In this document: one piece after another, positions 1 through 9,000 of the stretch | Layout of the letters: each line of letters opens with the position of its first letter | Numbering within the stretch: position 1 is the first letter of the stretch | Source: Chromatiales bacterium | GTDB taxonomy: Bacteria; Pseudomonadota; Gammaproteobacteria; Chromatiales; Chromatiaceae | Length of the DNA: 24,351 bases | Direction of reading: 5' to 3' | NCBI GenBank assembly: GCA_022360595.1 | Contig: JAKSCN010000589.1 | Span: 1-24,351, forward strand | Translations under genes and position numbers: made by a program | Notes under the pieces: model-generated | What the model was told of the DNA's origin: nothing | The model's input: the letters and a program-made list of their open reading frames with translations, nothing else | The model's database searches: none

Positions 1-3000
1 ATCATCTCGACCTGCAGTTCCCGCAGGGCCTGTTTGTCTTCGGCGCTGGCGATACGTTTGTAGAGTACCAGACGGCTGTGAACGTCGGGTAGGTAATCCT
101 CCGGCAGCAGGGCGGGGAGTTGCAGATCCACCTCCGCGCCATGATCGAGAGGTCTATCCAGATTCGGTTGCTGGCCTGACTTCAATGCCTTCACCGCCCG
201 CTCCAGCAGTTCAGTGTAGAGGGAGAAGCCGATTTCGTGGATCTGGCCGCTCTGCTCATCACCCAGCAATTCACCTGCACCCCGGATCTCCAGGTCGTGG
301 GTAGCGAGGGTGAAGCCGGCGCCCAGCTCTTCCAGTGACTCGATCGCCTCCAGACGCTTGCGCGCATCCGGCGTCATCGCCTTCTCGGAAGGGGTGATCA
401 TGTAGGCGTAGGCGCGGTGGTGTGAGCGTCCCACCCGGCCGCGCAGTTGATGCAGTTGCGCCAGGCCGAGCTTGTCGGCCCGGTTGATAATAATGGTATT
501 GGCGCTGGGTACGTCGATGCCGCTCTCAACAATAGTGGTGCAGACCAGCACATTGAACCGCTGGTGGTAGAAATCGCGCATGATCCCTTCCAGTTCACGT
601 TCACGCATCTGGCCGTGGGCCACCTGCACCCGCGCTTCAGGCATTAGTTCTTCCAGCTTGCCCGCCATATTTTCGATGGTGCTCACCTCGTTGTGGAGCA
701 GATAGATCTGGCCGCCGCGCTTCAACTCACGCTGGCAGGCCTCGACGATAATGGCGTCGTTCCACTGATGGATGAAGGTCTTGATCGGGTGGCGCGCCGT
801 CGGTGGCGTGGCGATGATAGAGAGATCGCGCATACCCGACATCGACATGTTGAGCGTACGTGGAATTGGCGTGGCAGTGAGTGTCAGCATATCCACTTCG
901 CTGCGCAAACTCTTGAACTTCTCTTTGTGGCGCACACCGAAACGGTGCTCCTCGTCGATGATCACCAGCCCCAGGTTTTTGAACTTGATGCCATCCTGCA
1001 GCAGCTTGTGGGTGCCAATGACGATATCGACGGTCCCTTTACTCAGACCGTCTGTAACGGTGTTGACCTGCTTGGCGCTGCGAAAACGCGACAGGCTCTC
1101 CACCTTTACCGGCCAGTCGGCGAAGCGGTCGGAGAAGTTCTCAAAATGCTGTTGCGCCAACAGGGTGGTGGGCACTAATACTGCCACCTGTTTGCCGCCC
1201 TGTACCGCCGTGAAGGCGGCGCGCATGGCCACTTCGGTTTTGCCGAAGCCGACATCGCCACAGACTACCCGATCCATGGGGTGGGGGGAGGTCATATCGT
1301 TGACTACGGAGTCGATTGCCTGCTGTTGATCCGGGGTCTCTTCAAATTCAAAAGAGGCGGCGAAACTGGCGTACTCTTCACCAGCATCCGGGAAGGCGAA
1401 GCCTTGGTGTGCAGCCCGCTTGGCGTAGATTTCGAGCAGCTCGGCCGCCACATCGCGGACCTTTTCGGCTGCTTTACGTTTGATCTTCTCCCACTGATCA
1501 CCGCCCAGGCGGTGGAGCGGGGCGCTTTCGGGTGCGGCGCCTGAGTAGCGACTGATCAGATGCAATGACGAGACCGGCACATAGAGTTTATCGCCACGGG
1601 CGTACTCCAGCGTGAGAAACTCGGTGGCCATGCCGCCCACATCCAGCGTCTGCAGACCGAGGTAGCGACCTACGCCGTGATCTTCATGCACTACCGGTGC
1701 GCCAACGTGCAGTTCGGTGAGGTTGCGCACGATCTGGTCGCTGTCGCGGTATTTGGCTTTGCGGCGGCGCTCCTGTTTGACCCGCTCACCCAATAGCTGG
1801 GTCTCGGTGATGATGATCAGTTGCTGGTTATCCAGCCAAAGCCCCTGTTCCAGTGGTGAGACGGCCAGGGCCAGCTTCGGTTGTTCATCGCGGAACTGGC
1901 GCCAGTTGTCGACCACGGCCGGACGAATACCGTAACCGCCCAGCGTCTCCTTCAGAATCTCTCGGCGGCCAGGGCTTTCGGCCAGGAACAGAATCTGTTC
2001 ATCACGGCTCTCGACAAAATCCTGCAGAGCGCCTGCCGGGCGGTTGGCGCGGGCCTGGATACTCAGCGCTGGTAGTGCCTTGGATTGAAAGTTGTGAAAA
2101 CTGCTGAAGCCCTTTCGACGACTGGCGATCTCTGGCCGCTGGATCTGGATGCCGCTCTGATTATTGAGTCGTGCCGCCAGTTCATCCCCACTGAGGTAGA
2201 GTTCAGCAGGTGGTAGCAGTGGGCGCTCATTGTCGTGGCGGCGCTGCTCAAAACGGTCATTCACTTGATCCAGAAACTGTTCCGCCTGTTCGCGGGTCTG
2301 CTCAAACTGAATGATCAGCAGATTGTCGGCGAGGAAGTCGAACAGGGTTGAAGTCTGCTCGAAAAAGAGCGGCAGGTAGTAGTCGACACCACCGATAGCG
2401 TGTCCGTCGGAGACTTCCCGATAGATCAAACTGGTTTGAGGGTCGCCTTCAAACTGATTACGGTAGTTTTGGCGAAACAGTGTGATGCCCGCCTCGTCCA
2501 TTGGAAACTCCCGAGCCGGTAGCAGCTCGATCTTCTGCACTTTGTCGATGGTGCGCTGGGTCTCCGGGTCGAAGGTGCGGATGCTCTCGATCTCGTCATC
2601 GAAGAGATCGATACGGTAGGGCGTATTGCTACCCATCGGGAACATGTCGAGCAGTGAGCCGCGGACGCTGAACTCACCGTGGGACATCACCTGTGAGACG
2701 TTCTGATAGCCCGCCTTGGTCAGTTGGTCACGAATCTGATTGAGCGCCAGGGTGTCGCCCACCGAGAAGAGAAAGGTGTTGCCTTCAATGTACGCCTGGG
2801 GCGGCAGCCGCTGCAGCAGAGTGCTGACCGGTACGATCAGCGCCCCTTGGTTCAGTTTAGGTAAGCGGTAGAGTGTCATCAGCCGCTGGGAGATCAACTC
2901 GGGCAGCGGAGAGAAGACATCGTAGGGCAGGGTCTCCCAATCAGGAAACGAGAGTACTGGGATTGGTTGGCCGCTAAGAAAGAACTTCAGCCCGCTTTCC

Positions 3001-3254
3001 AGTTGTGTGGCGCTGGTGACATCGTTGGTAATAATCAACACCGGCCCGTCGTGCTGGGCAACCGCACTGCTGATGGACAGCGCGTCGCTCAACCCATAGA
3101 GGCGTCCCCACTGCTGCTTTTCACCCGGTTTGGTGGGTAATGGCGGCTGCAGTGGGTTGGCGAGACCGGCATTCGGTTGAGATTCTGCTACTGATGGTTC
3201 GGACACGGGCGGTATGACTCGGGCTTCGGTTTGGAAAACCGCTAATTTTCTCAT
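1..3254 (-). CDS. mfd: Transcription-repair coupling factor Mfd (C-terminus beyond window)
   Basis: Mfd is a DNA translocase that releases RNA polymerase stalled at lesions and recruits UvrA. The minus-strand frame stays open from an ATG at 3252-3254 to the window edge, about 1084 residues. The N-terminal third resembles the UvrB-homology region, the middle carries the RNA polymerase-interaction region, and the helicase core follows. Walker A (GDVGFGKT) is at about residues 666-673 and the DEEH box at 767-770, followed by the TATPIPRTL and QLRGRVGR helicase motifs. By comparison with E. coli Mfd (1148 residues), roughly the last 100 residues lie outside the window. The N-terminus is about 30 residues longer than the E. 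coli protein and no clear ribosome site precedes the ATG. A GTG at 3204-3206 is an alternative start. The gene is divergent from the nitrate sensor gene. Confidence 0.96.
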   Translation of the reverse strand, partial: MRKLAVFQTEARVIPPVSEPSVAESQPNAGLANPLQPPLPTKPGEKQQWGRLYGLSDALSISSAVAQHDGPVLIITNDVTSATQLESGLKFFLSGQPIPVLSFPDWETLPYDVFSPLPELISQRLMTLYRLPKLNQGALIVPVSTLLQRLPPQAYIEGNTFLFSVGDTLALNQIRDQLTKAGYQNVSQVMSHGEFSVRGSLLDMFPMGSNTPYRIDLFDDEIESIRTFDPETQRTIDKVQKIELLPAREFPMDEAGITLFRQNYRNQFEGDPQTSLIYREVSDGHAIGGVDYYLPLFFEQTSTLFDFLADNLLIIQFEQTREQAEQFLDQVNDRFEQRRHDNERPLLPPAELYLSGDELAARLNNQSGIQIQRPEIASRRKGFSSFHNFQSKALPALSIQARANRPAGALQDFVESRDEQILFLAESPGRREILKETLGGYGIRPAVVDNWRQFRDEQPKLALAVSPLEQGLWLDNQQLIIITETQLLGERVKQERRRKAKYRDSDQIVRNLTELHVGAPVVHEDHGVGRYLGLQTLDVGGMATEFLTLEYARGDKLYVPVSSLHLISRYSGAAPESAPLHRLGGDQWEKIKRKAAEKVRDVAAELLEIYAKRAAHQGFAFPDAGEEYASFAASFEFEETPDQQQAIDSVVNDMTSPHPMDRVVCGDVGFGKTEVAMRAAFTAVQGGKQVAVLVPTTLLAQQHFENFSDRFADWPVKVESLSRFRSAKQVNTVTDGLSKGTVDIVIGTHKLLQDGIKFKNLGLVIIDEEHRFGVRHKEKFKSLRSEVDMLTLTATPIPRTLNMSMSGMRDLSIIATPPTARHPIKTFIHQWNDAIIVEACQRELKRGGQIYLLHNEVSTIENMAGKLEELMPEARVQVAHGQMRERELEGIMRDFYHQRFNVLVCTTIVESGIDVPSANTIIINRADKLGLAQLHQLRGRVGRSHHRAYAYMITPSEKAMTPDARKRLEAIESLEELGAGFTLATHDLEIRGAGELLGDEQSGQIHEIGFSLYTELLERAVKALKSGQQPNLDRPLDHGAEVDLQLPALLPEDYLPDVHSRLVLYKRIASAEDKQALRELQVEM

Positions 3255-3371
3255 AGCTGGGGACGATGGGGAACTCTATCGTTTATCTCTATTGAACATT
3301 GTGCGGTTGGCGGCTCTCAGTCTGGTTGTGGTGTTTTATCAGTATGGCGGTGATAATGGATTCTACTACTG

Positions 3372-5312
3372 ATGAGATTGGGTATGGATAGGGCGTCGAA
3401 CTCGGGTAAATCCACAATTTTGAAACGGTCGCTGCTGTTGCGGGTGGGTATCGCCATGGCGATTCTGATCGCTCTGGCGGTGGTCGGTATGCTCAGCTCG
3501 GTGATCATCACTCAGACATCGGAGGGCTATGCGGCGGCGATCAATCAGGCGGGTACGCTACGCATGCAATCGTATCGAATTGCCACGAGCCTGGTGCATG
3601 GCACGGGGACATCGGCGGAGTATGTGGGGGCCCAGACCGAAGCGCTGGTGGATGAGTTTGAGGAACGCCTGTTTAGCCCGCGCATCCACAATGTGCTCCT
3701 GAGGCAGCCGAGTCTGCGGGTCGAGGAGGCCTATCGCGTGGTTGAGCGGAAGTGGCGGGAGCATATCCAGCCGCAACTGCGCCAGTATGTCAGCTATTTG
3801 ATGGCCGAGCAGGGGAATGAGCTGAATGGCGGCCAAATGAGCGTGCAACGCCAGTATTACCTCTATAACGTGGATGATTTCGTTCAGTCGATACACCACT
3901 TTGTGAAGGTGCTGGAGCTGGATGCCGAGCAGAAGATCCAGCAACTGCGGCTGATTCAGATCGTGTCGCTGATTCTGATTCTGTTGGTGGCGATAGTCAG
4001 TATGTATCTCACCCACAAGAGCATCCTGAAACCGCTGAAAGAGCTGCTTAGCTGTGCAACGGCGGCCCGGCATGGCGATTTCTCTGTGCGTAGTCAGTAT
4101 CTGAATGAGGATGAACTCGGTCAACTGGCCAACGCCTTCAATGTGATGGCGGAGGATCTTTCCAAGATCTACGCAGACCTGGAACACCGGGTGCATGAGA
4201 AGACTGCTGATCTGGAGCGCAGTAATCGCTCGTTGGAGTTGCTCTATCTCACCGCCAAGCGGTTGAGTGAGTCGCCGCCCACCCAGGAGGTGCTACAGGC
4301 GGTGATCAATGATATTGAGCAGCAGATAGATATCCGTGGCGGGGTGATCTGTCTGAAGCGTCTTGCTGATCAAAAAACGGTCTGTACGGCTACCCGGTTT
4401 GGCACCGAAGTGATGAATGAATTCGACTGTAGTCGCTGTTATGGTGACGGTACCTCGCACTTGGTGACTTTGTCGCAAAACCGCCGCCCGATCTTCTCGA
4501 CGCCGATTAAAGATCAGGATGAGCAGTATGGTGTATTGCTGATAGAGGTTGCGGATGGGGAGGATCAGGCGCTGGAGGATTGGCAGATCCGATTGCTGGA
4601 GACAGTTGCCAGCCATATCGCCTTGGCAATCAACATGGAGCGGCGTGCGGTGCAGAGTCGCATGGTGTCACTGCTGGAGGAGCGTAGTGTTATTGCCAGA
4701 GAGCTGCATGATTCCCTGGCTCAGACCTTGTCTTACCTGAAAATTCAGGTGAGTCGTCTGGAGAAAAACCTGAATGACGGGAAGGATACCGATGAGATTT
4801 TGATGGTCAGCAACGTGTTGCGTACCGCGTTGAATGGCGCCTATCGGCAATTGCGCGAATTGCTCACCACTTTTCGTCTGCGCATTAGTGAGGCGGGTTT
4901 GGGCGTTGCGCTGGAAGATACTGTCTCTGAGTTCAGGGAGCGCAGCGGTATTCGCATTGAACTGGACAATCGCCTGATCAGCCGCAAGCTCAACCCCAAC
5001 GCCGAGATCCATGTACTGCAGATTATTAGGGAAGCGCTCTCTAATGTCATTCGACACGCCGATGCCACCCACGCATTGGTCCATTTGGATTGCAGTGAGA
5101 GCGGAGATGTGACAATTTTAGTCGAGGACAATGGCGTGGGTATCGCCAGTGACCGCGATATGATGCTCCATTACGGCTTGCCGATCATGAAAGAGCGGGC
5201 CGAATGGTTGGGGGGAGAGTTGGAGATTAGCGAGCCTGAAAGGGGAGGCACTCAGGTGAAGCTATCGTTTACCGCACATGAAGAACAACTCAGTATTCAA
5301 ACTAATATATAA
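3372..5312 (+). CDS. narX: NarX/NarQ-type nitrate/nitrite sensor histidine kinase
   Basis: This is a membrane sensor kinase for nitrate/nitrite that would phosphorylate the NarL-like protein encoded 19 bp downstream. Transmembrane segments lie near residues 20-47 and 196-214 and bracket a periplasmic domain. That domain carries the nitrate-binding P-box (NQAGTLRMQSYRIA, residues 58-71), the signature of the NarX/NarQ family. A HAMP region (about 215-270), a coiled linker and a GAF-like region with a C353-x2-C356 pair follow. The HisKA_3 dimerisation box has the phospho-accepting His446 in RELHDS, and the ATPase domain has Asn557 and a VEDNGVG box at 584-590. At 646 residues it is slightly longer than E. 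coli NarX (598). No strong Shine-Dalgarno precedes ATG 3372. The in-frame ATG at 3384 is an alternative. A GATAAT at 3352-3357 is a possible -10 but lacks a convincing -35. Assignment to NarX rather than NarQ is a family-level call. Confidence 0.93.
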   Translation: MRLGMDRASNSGKSTILKRSLLLRVGIAMAILIALAVVGMLSSVIITQTSEGYAAAINQAGTLRMQSYRIATSLVHGTGTSAEYVGAQTEALVDEFEERLFSPRIHNVLLRQPSLRVEEAYRVVERKWREHIQPQLRQYVSYLMAEQGNELNGGQMSVQRQYYLYNVDDFVQSIHHFVKVLELDAEQKIQQLRLIQIVSLILILLVAIVSMYLTHKSILKPLKELLSCATAARHGDFSVRSQYLNEDELGQLANAFNVMAEDLSKIYADLEHRVHEKTADLERSNRSLELLYLTAKRLSESPPTQEVLQAVINDIEQQIDIRGGVICLKRLADQKTVCTATRFGTEVMNEFDCSRCYGDGTSHLVTLSQNRRPIFSTPIKDQDEQYGVLLIEVADGEDQALEDWQIRLLETVASHIALAINMERRAVQSRMVSLLEERSVIARELHDSLAQTLSYLKIQVSRLEKNLNDGKDTDEILMVSNVLRTALNGAYRQLRELLTTFRLRISEAGLGVALEDTVSEFRERSGIRIELDNRLISRKLNPNAEIHVLQIIREALSNVIRHADATHALVHLDCSESGDVTILVEDNGVGIASDRDMMLHYGLPIMKERAEWLGGELEISEPERGGTQVKLSFTAHEEQLSIQTNI

Positions 5313-5331
5313 GTAAAGAAATAGGTCGATA

Positions 5332-5982
5332 ATGACGAGTGATGAGAAGTATACGGTAGTAACAATTGATGACCACCCGCTTTTCCGCAAGGGGGTGGGT
5401 GATCTGATTGATATGGAAGATAGCCTGGTGCTGGTTGGGGAAGCGGCCAATGGTGTGGACGGTCTGAAAATTGCGGAGGAGCTAAATCCGGATATCATTT
5501 TGCTGGATATCAATATGAAGGGGATGTCCGGACTGGAGACACTGCAGGCGATCAAATCAAAAGATATCGATTCGCGGGTACTGATGCTAACGGTCTCCGA
5601 TAATGAGGAAGATGTCATCGCCGCGCTGCGCCTGGGTGCAGATGGCTACCTGCTCAAGGACATGGAGCCTGAGGATACGCTGGAGTGTCTGCGCAGCGCT
5701 GTATTTGGCCAGATTGTGATCAGTGAACGCCTGACTCAACTGCTGGCCCATGCGTTGCGGGAAGAGCAGAAAGCGCCGAAGACGATAGCCGGCGCCGATC
5801 TCACCGATAGGGAGAGTGAAATTCTTAAGTTGATTTCTGAGGGATTGAGCAATAAATTGATCGCCCGGGAGTTGGATATCTCGGAGGGAACGGTGAAGGT
5901 GCACGTGAAGCACCTGCTGCGCAAGCTGAATTTGCATTCACGCGTGGAAGCAGCGGTATGGGCCTTGAAGAATCCCATTTAA
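5332..5982 (+). CDS. narL: NarL/NarP-type response regulator (LuxR/FixJ class)
   Basis: This is a DNA-binding regulator that would receive phosphate from the adjacent sensor kinase and bind TACYYMT-type heptamers at nitrate-regulated promoters. The receiver domain occupies about residues 8-125, with the acidic pair D13-D14, phospho-acceptor Asp59 in LLDINMKG, Thr87 and Lys109. A LuxR-type helix-turn-helix follows at about 148-205 (LTDRESEILKLISEGLSNKL, then SEGTVKVHVKHLLRKL). Its length of 216 residues matches E. coli NarL. The gene follows the kinase by 19 bp, so the two are probably cotranscribed. A weak purine-rich ribosome site (AGG at about 5323) precedes the ATG. NarL and NarP cannot be separated confidently by eye. 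A fitting target site lies upstream of napF at 8910-8925. Confidence 0.93.
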   Translation: MTSDEKYTVVTIDDHPLFRKGVGDLIDMEDSLVLVGEAANGVDGLKIAEELNPDIILLDINMKGMSGLETLQAIKSKDIDSRVLMLTVSDNEEDVIAALRLGADGYLLKDMEPEDTLECLRSAVFGQIVISERLTQLLAHALREEQKAPKTIAGADLTDRESEILKLISEGLSNKLIARELDISEGTVKVHVKHLLRKLNLHSRVEAAVWALKNPI

Positions 5983-6024
5983 TTAATCAGGTAAAACAAT
6001 AAGATAGCATGGCTGCTGGTGTAG

Positions 6025-8604
6025 TTGTTCAATATTCCAAGTAGTTGGTCGCTAGATTTTAGGAATAAATCTCACGGGTTGTTGTTGCGAATCGTGGTAG
6101 CTATGGGTTGGCTGAGACTTACATTACTACTATTGCTTTTTATGGCATCGTCTTACGGATTAGCGCAGGAGCGTGCGCTAACGGGCGATATTGGATCATT
6201 GCCGCCGTCTGAAATGGGTAGTGAGGCTGCTACCTCCCCGGTTGATAGCAGCGGTTTGCAGGGTGCCGAAAGTGATGCGGTCGCCTCACAAACGCTTCCG
6301 TTGGTGCTTGATGTCACCAGCAAACCGATCAGCTTTTTTAAGAAGTATTATCAGGGGATTATCGTATCGCTGGTGATAGCCGGCGTAATGTTGCTGATCA
6401 CTCAGATCTACACCCTGTTTATCTTTTCGCGCAAGAATAAGTTGATCAATAAACAGCTTGAGGCGATTGCCAGCCAGTCTGATGAGCTGGAACAGACCCG
6501 AAACCGCCTGGATCATGCCCAACGTGTGGCCAAAATAGGTTACTGGGAGTGGAATATTGCCGAGCGCAAGATGTTCTGGTCGCAAGGGGTCTATGCGCTG
6601 TTTGATGTGGAGGAGGGGGAGTTTTCTATCGGTCAGCAGACGTTCCTCGATTTTATCCACCCTGACGACAAACACTTGGTGACTGAGAATGCACAGCGCG
6701 CGGTGGATGAAGGTATCCCCTTTGACATGGTGCACCGTATTCAGACGCCGGAAGGGCAGATCAAGCATGTGCATGTGATCGGCAAGGTGCTGAAGAGTGA
6801 CCAGGGTGAGTCGATAAAGATGATCGGCTCTATTCAGGATATGACCGATCTTATTATGGTTGAGCAGTCACTGCGCGAGAAGAGCGCCTATCTGGACAGT
6901 ATCCTCCGCTCAACCAGCACTGTCGGTATCATAGCGACCGATACCGATTTCACCATCAACTATTTCAATTCGACGGCCGAGAGCATTTTTCATTTCGCCT
7001 CCAGCAGGATCATGAGAAGCAGTATCCGTGAACTGCACGCATCATTGGGCATTGGACGTCATCGAATCGAGCAGGCGTTGAGGGTGGCCAAAGAGGAGGG
7101 TGAGTACCGCTTTTCCATGGAGCAGGAGAAAAACGGCGCCATCCAATATATCGATTCACGTATTTCACCGATTTGGAGCAGTGATCAGGATTTGATCGGC
7201 TATCTGCTGCTGGCGGAAGATGTGACTGAATATAAGCGCTCTGCCGCGATCATTGAACGGCAGGCCAATTTTGATCCGTTGACGGAGTTGCCTAATCGCC
7301 GTCTGCTGCTTGATCGGTTGACCCAGGTGTTGGCTCAGAGTAAGCGCCACGGTCATATTGGCGCACTGCTCTTTTTCGATCTGGACAATTTCAAAAATAT
7401 TAACGATTCGCTTGGCCATCCAGTCGGGGATGAGCTGCTCAAGCAGGTTGCCCAACGCATGAAGAGAGCGTTGCGGGAAGAGGATACGGTTTCACGCCTG
7501 GGTGGTGATGAGTTTGTGATTCTCATCTCCGAAATTGATGACGATACCAATGAGGCGGTGAATTTGGTGCAGGCGCTGGCTGAGAAGATTCGCGCCTCTA
7601 TCTCCGAGCCTTATTCAATCCAGAGCCGTAGTCTGCACGTTACCCCCAGTATCGGTATCGCGCTGTTTCCAATGGGCGATGAGACGCCCACCGATGTGCT
7701 GCGCGCCGCGGATACGGCGATGTATCGGGCCAAGGATTCCGGTCGTAATACCATTCGTTTCTTCTTGCCCAGTATGCAACTGGCGGCGGATGAACGCCTC
7801 AAGATCATTAACGACCTGCGTCAAGCCGAGCGTCACCATCACCTGAAGGTCTTTTTTCAGCCGCAAGTGCACACCTCCGGTTCCATTATCGGCGCCGAAG
7901 CGCTGCTGCGCTGGCAACACCCGGAGCGTGGATTTATTCCACCCGATGAGTTTATCCCCATGGCTGAGGAGTCACGCCAGATCATCTCTATTGGCGGTTG
8001 GGTGTTAGAGCATACTCTGCGACAGTTTAAGCGCTTCCAGAAGGAGGCTCCCTGTTCCATGATGAATCGTATCGCGGTCAACGTCAGTCCGGTGCAGTTT
8101 CGTCAAAGCGATTTTGCCTTTACCGTGGAGCAGACTCTGGCCGAGGTGGGGGTCAACCCGAATGTGCTTACGTTGGAGGTGACCGAGGGGATGCTGATTG
8201 AGGATCTCGATTCCACGGTGCAGAAGATGGAGGCGCTGAAGAAGATTGGTGTACGTTTCTCTATCGATGATTTCGGTACCGGTTACTCATCCCTTGCCTA
8301 CCTGAAACGACTGCCTTTGGATGAGATTAAAATTGATCGCTCGTTTGTGAAGGATGTGCCGGAAGATCCCAGTGATGCAAAAATTGTCGAGACCATTCTG
8401 ACAATGGCTGATCAGCTTGGCCTGGAAGCGATTGCTGAAGGAGTGGAGCGTAGAGAGGAGCTTGAGTTTCTGCGCAAGAAGGGGTGCCAACTGTTTCAGG
8501 GGTACTATTTTGGGGCGCCCATGAATGAGGATCAGTACCTTGAATTCCTGAAGCAGGAGTGTGCAGGACAGTCGACGGCGAAAGTGATATCCGTAAATCC
8601 CTAG
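6025..8604 (+). CDS. Membrane PAS-PAS-GGDEF-EAL cyclic-di-GMP enzyme
   Basis: This is an inner-membrane protein predicted to make and break c-di-GMP. It has an N-terminal hydrophobic segment, a short periplasmic loop, a second transmembrane helix near residues 111-135, a coiled coil, PAS_3 plus PAC (about 163-275), a second PAS (about 288-408), GGDEF (about 412-575) and EAL (about 590-840). The GGDEF signature at 493-497 is intact. An RxxD inhibitory site (REED, 484-487) sits exactly five residues before it. The EAL side keeps EAL at 625-627, NVSP, EVTEG, DDFGTG, EIKID and EGVE, so both activities are plausible. The longest frame starts with TTG at 6025. The ATG at 6103 gives a cleaner signal sequence (MGWLRLTLLLLLFMASSYGL) and may be the true start. 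It begins 42 bp after narL on the same strand, so cotranscription is likely. What the PAS domains sense cannot be seen. Confidence 0.92.
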   Translation: MFNIPSSWSLDFRNKSHGLLLRIVVAMGWLRLTLLLLLFMASSYGLAQERALTGDIGSLPPSEMGSEAATSPVDSSGLQGAESDAVASQTLPLVLDVTSKPISFFKKYYQGIIVSLVIAGVMLLITQIYTLFIFSRKNKLINKQLEAIASQSDELEQTRNRLDHAQRVAKIGYWEWNIAERKMFWSQGVYALFDVEEGEFSIGQQTFLDFIHPDDKHLVTENAQRAVDEGIPFDMVHRIQTPEGQIKHVHVIGKVLKSDQGESIKMIGSIQDMTDLIMVEQSLREKSAYLDSILRSTSTVGIIATDTDFTINYFNSTAESIFHFASSRIMRSSIRELHASLGIGRHRIEQALRVAKEEGEYRFSMEQEKNGAIQYIDSRISPIWSSDQDLIGYLLLAEDVTEYKRSAAIIERQANFDPLTELPNRRLLLDRLTQVLAQSKRHGHIGALLFFDLDNFKNINDSLGHPVGDELLKQVAQRMKRALREEDTVSRLGGDEFVILISEIDDDTNEAVNLVQALAEKIRASISEPYSIQSRSLHVTPSIGIALFPMGDETPTDVLRAADTAMYRAKDSGRNTIRFFLPSMQLAADERLKIINDLRQAERHHHLKVFFQPQVHTSGSIIGAEALLRWQHPERGFIPPDEFIPMAEESRQIISIGGWVLEHTLRQFKRFQKEAPCSMMNRIAVNVSPVQFRQSDFAFTVEQTLAEVGVNPNVLTLEVTEGMLIEDLDSTVQKMEALKKIGVRFSIDDFGTGYSSLAYLKRLPLDEIKIDRSFVKDVPEDPSDAKIVETILTMADQLGLEAIAEGVERREELEFLRKKGCQLFQGYYFGAPMNEDQYLEFLKQECAGQSTAKVISVNP

Positions 8605-8675
8605 ACTTGCATTGGGCACAAACCTTAGGGCTCTGAGCATCGCCATCATGGCTCAAGGGTTTTGGGGATATTTAT

Positions 8676-8684
8676 TGGTATAAT
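8676..8684 (+). promoter_or_regulatory. Extended -10 promoter element
   Basis: TGG followed by a perfect TATAAT (8679-8684) fits the sigma-70 extended -10 form TGnTATAAT. No good -35 is seen 17 bp upstream, which extended -10 promoters tolerate. Transcription would start at about 8691, inside the palindrome at 8689-8704. It would give napF a leader of nearly 370 nt, or make a separate short transcript. Confidence 0.4.
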
Positions 8685-8688
8685 TACC

Positions 8689-8704
8689 TACCACTAATGT
8701 GGTA
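8689..8704. promoter_or_regulatory. Palindromic site overlapping a predicted transcription start
   Basis: TACCAC and GTGGTA form a perfect 6-bp inverted repeat around TAAT. Read as two heptamers two bases apart, it resembles the NarL/NarP 7-2-7 layout, but each half departs from TACYYMT (one mismatch left, two right). It lies 4 bp after the extended -10, where a bound protein would block initiation. A second inverted repeat, GGTA-taat-TACC (8677-8688), abuts it on the left. Confidence 0.4.
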
Positions 8705-8909
8705 ACTAAAAAATAAAAATACTTTTTTTCCCATTTTTTCTAATACCCCTATCGCTGATGTGCCTATTGTTTTGTGAAGTAGTTCCGCTTCCGGGGGGGA
8801 TGGCTTTGTCTTTGAAAAATCTTTAATAACAATACTATATGTCTGTTTTTAGAGCTCAAATAGAGTTTTTTTGCTGTTTTTTTTAAACATTATGCCTTCG
8901 AGATCAATA

Positions 8910-8925
8910 TACCTATAAAGTGGTA
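8910..8925. promoter_or_regulatory. Candidate NarL/NarP 7-2-7 binding site
   Basis: TACCTAT, two spacer bases, then AGTGGTA. The left half matches the NarL/NarP heptamer TACYYMT fully. The right half read on the other strand is TACCACT, one mismatch. Two inverted heptamers two bases apart is the arrangement bound by phosphorylated NarL and NarP. A NarL-like regulator is encoded about 3 kb upstream. The centre is about 117 bp before the start predicted from the FNR box, so action would need DNA bending. Confidence 0.5.
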
Positions 8926-8960
8926 TTCCTGACTCTTTTAGTCGGATAAATTTATTGAAA

Positions 8961-8973
8961 TATCAATGGGTTA
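8961..8973. promoter_or_regulatory. Candidate IHF binding site
   Basis: The 13 bases TATCAATGGGTTA match the IHF core consensus WATCAANNNNTTR at every defined position. The site lies between the NarL-type site and the FNR-type box, as in the E. coli narG promoter, where IHF bends DNA so that distal NarL contacts the promoter. Short AT-rich matches arise by chance in such DNA, so this is suggestive only. Confidence 0.35.
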
Positions 8974-8986
8974 GTTGAGATTTAGA

Positions 8987-9000
8987 TTGATCGACGTCAA
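8987..9000. promoter_or_regulatory. FNR/Anr-type binding site upstream of napF
   Basis: TTGAT-CGAC-GTCAA matches the FNR consensus TTGAT-N4-ATCAA at nine of ten defined bases. Its centre (8993.5) is 41.5 bp before a start at about 9035, as expected for an activating class II FNR promoter with a -10-like GAGAAT at 9023-9028. This supports anaerobic or microaerobic induction of nap. No FNR gene is in the window. Confidence 0.6.

Noticed and set aside
3558..4196. A 212-codon minus-strand frame inside the sensor kinase gene
   Set aside because: It lies opposite a well-supported narX-type gene and has a low-complexity His/Gln/Leu-rich translation typical of a shadow frame.
8621..8663. Terminator after the GGDEF-EAL gene (GAGC/GCTC and CCTT/AAGG pairs before GGTTTTGGGG)
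   Set aside because: The stem is short and interrupted by an 8-base bulge, an alternative GCCAT-C-ATGGC pairing competes, and no clean T run follows.
8760..8830. Riboswitch (Moco or c-di-GMP type) in the G-rich patch of the nap leader
   Set aside because: I could not fit the conserved core bases of either class or draw a stable conserved-looking fold. A covariance model search would be needed.
8954..8967. ATTGA-AATA-TCAAT as a second FNR box
   Set aside because: The half-sites TTGAA and ATCAA are 2 bp apart, not 4, so the spacing is wrong for FNR. The right half is better explained by the overlapping IHF-consensus match.
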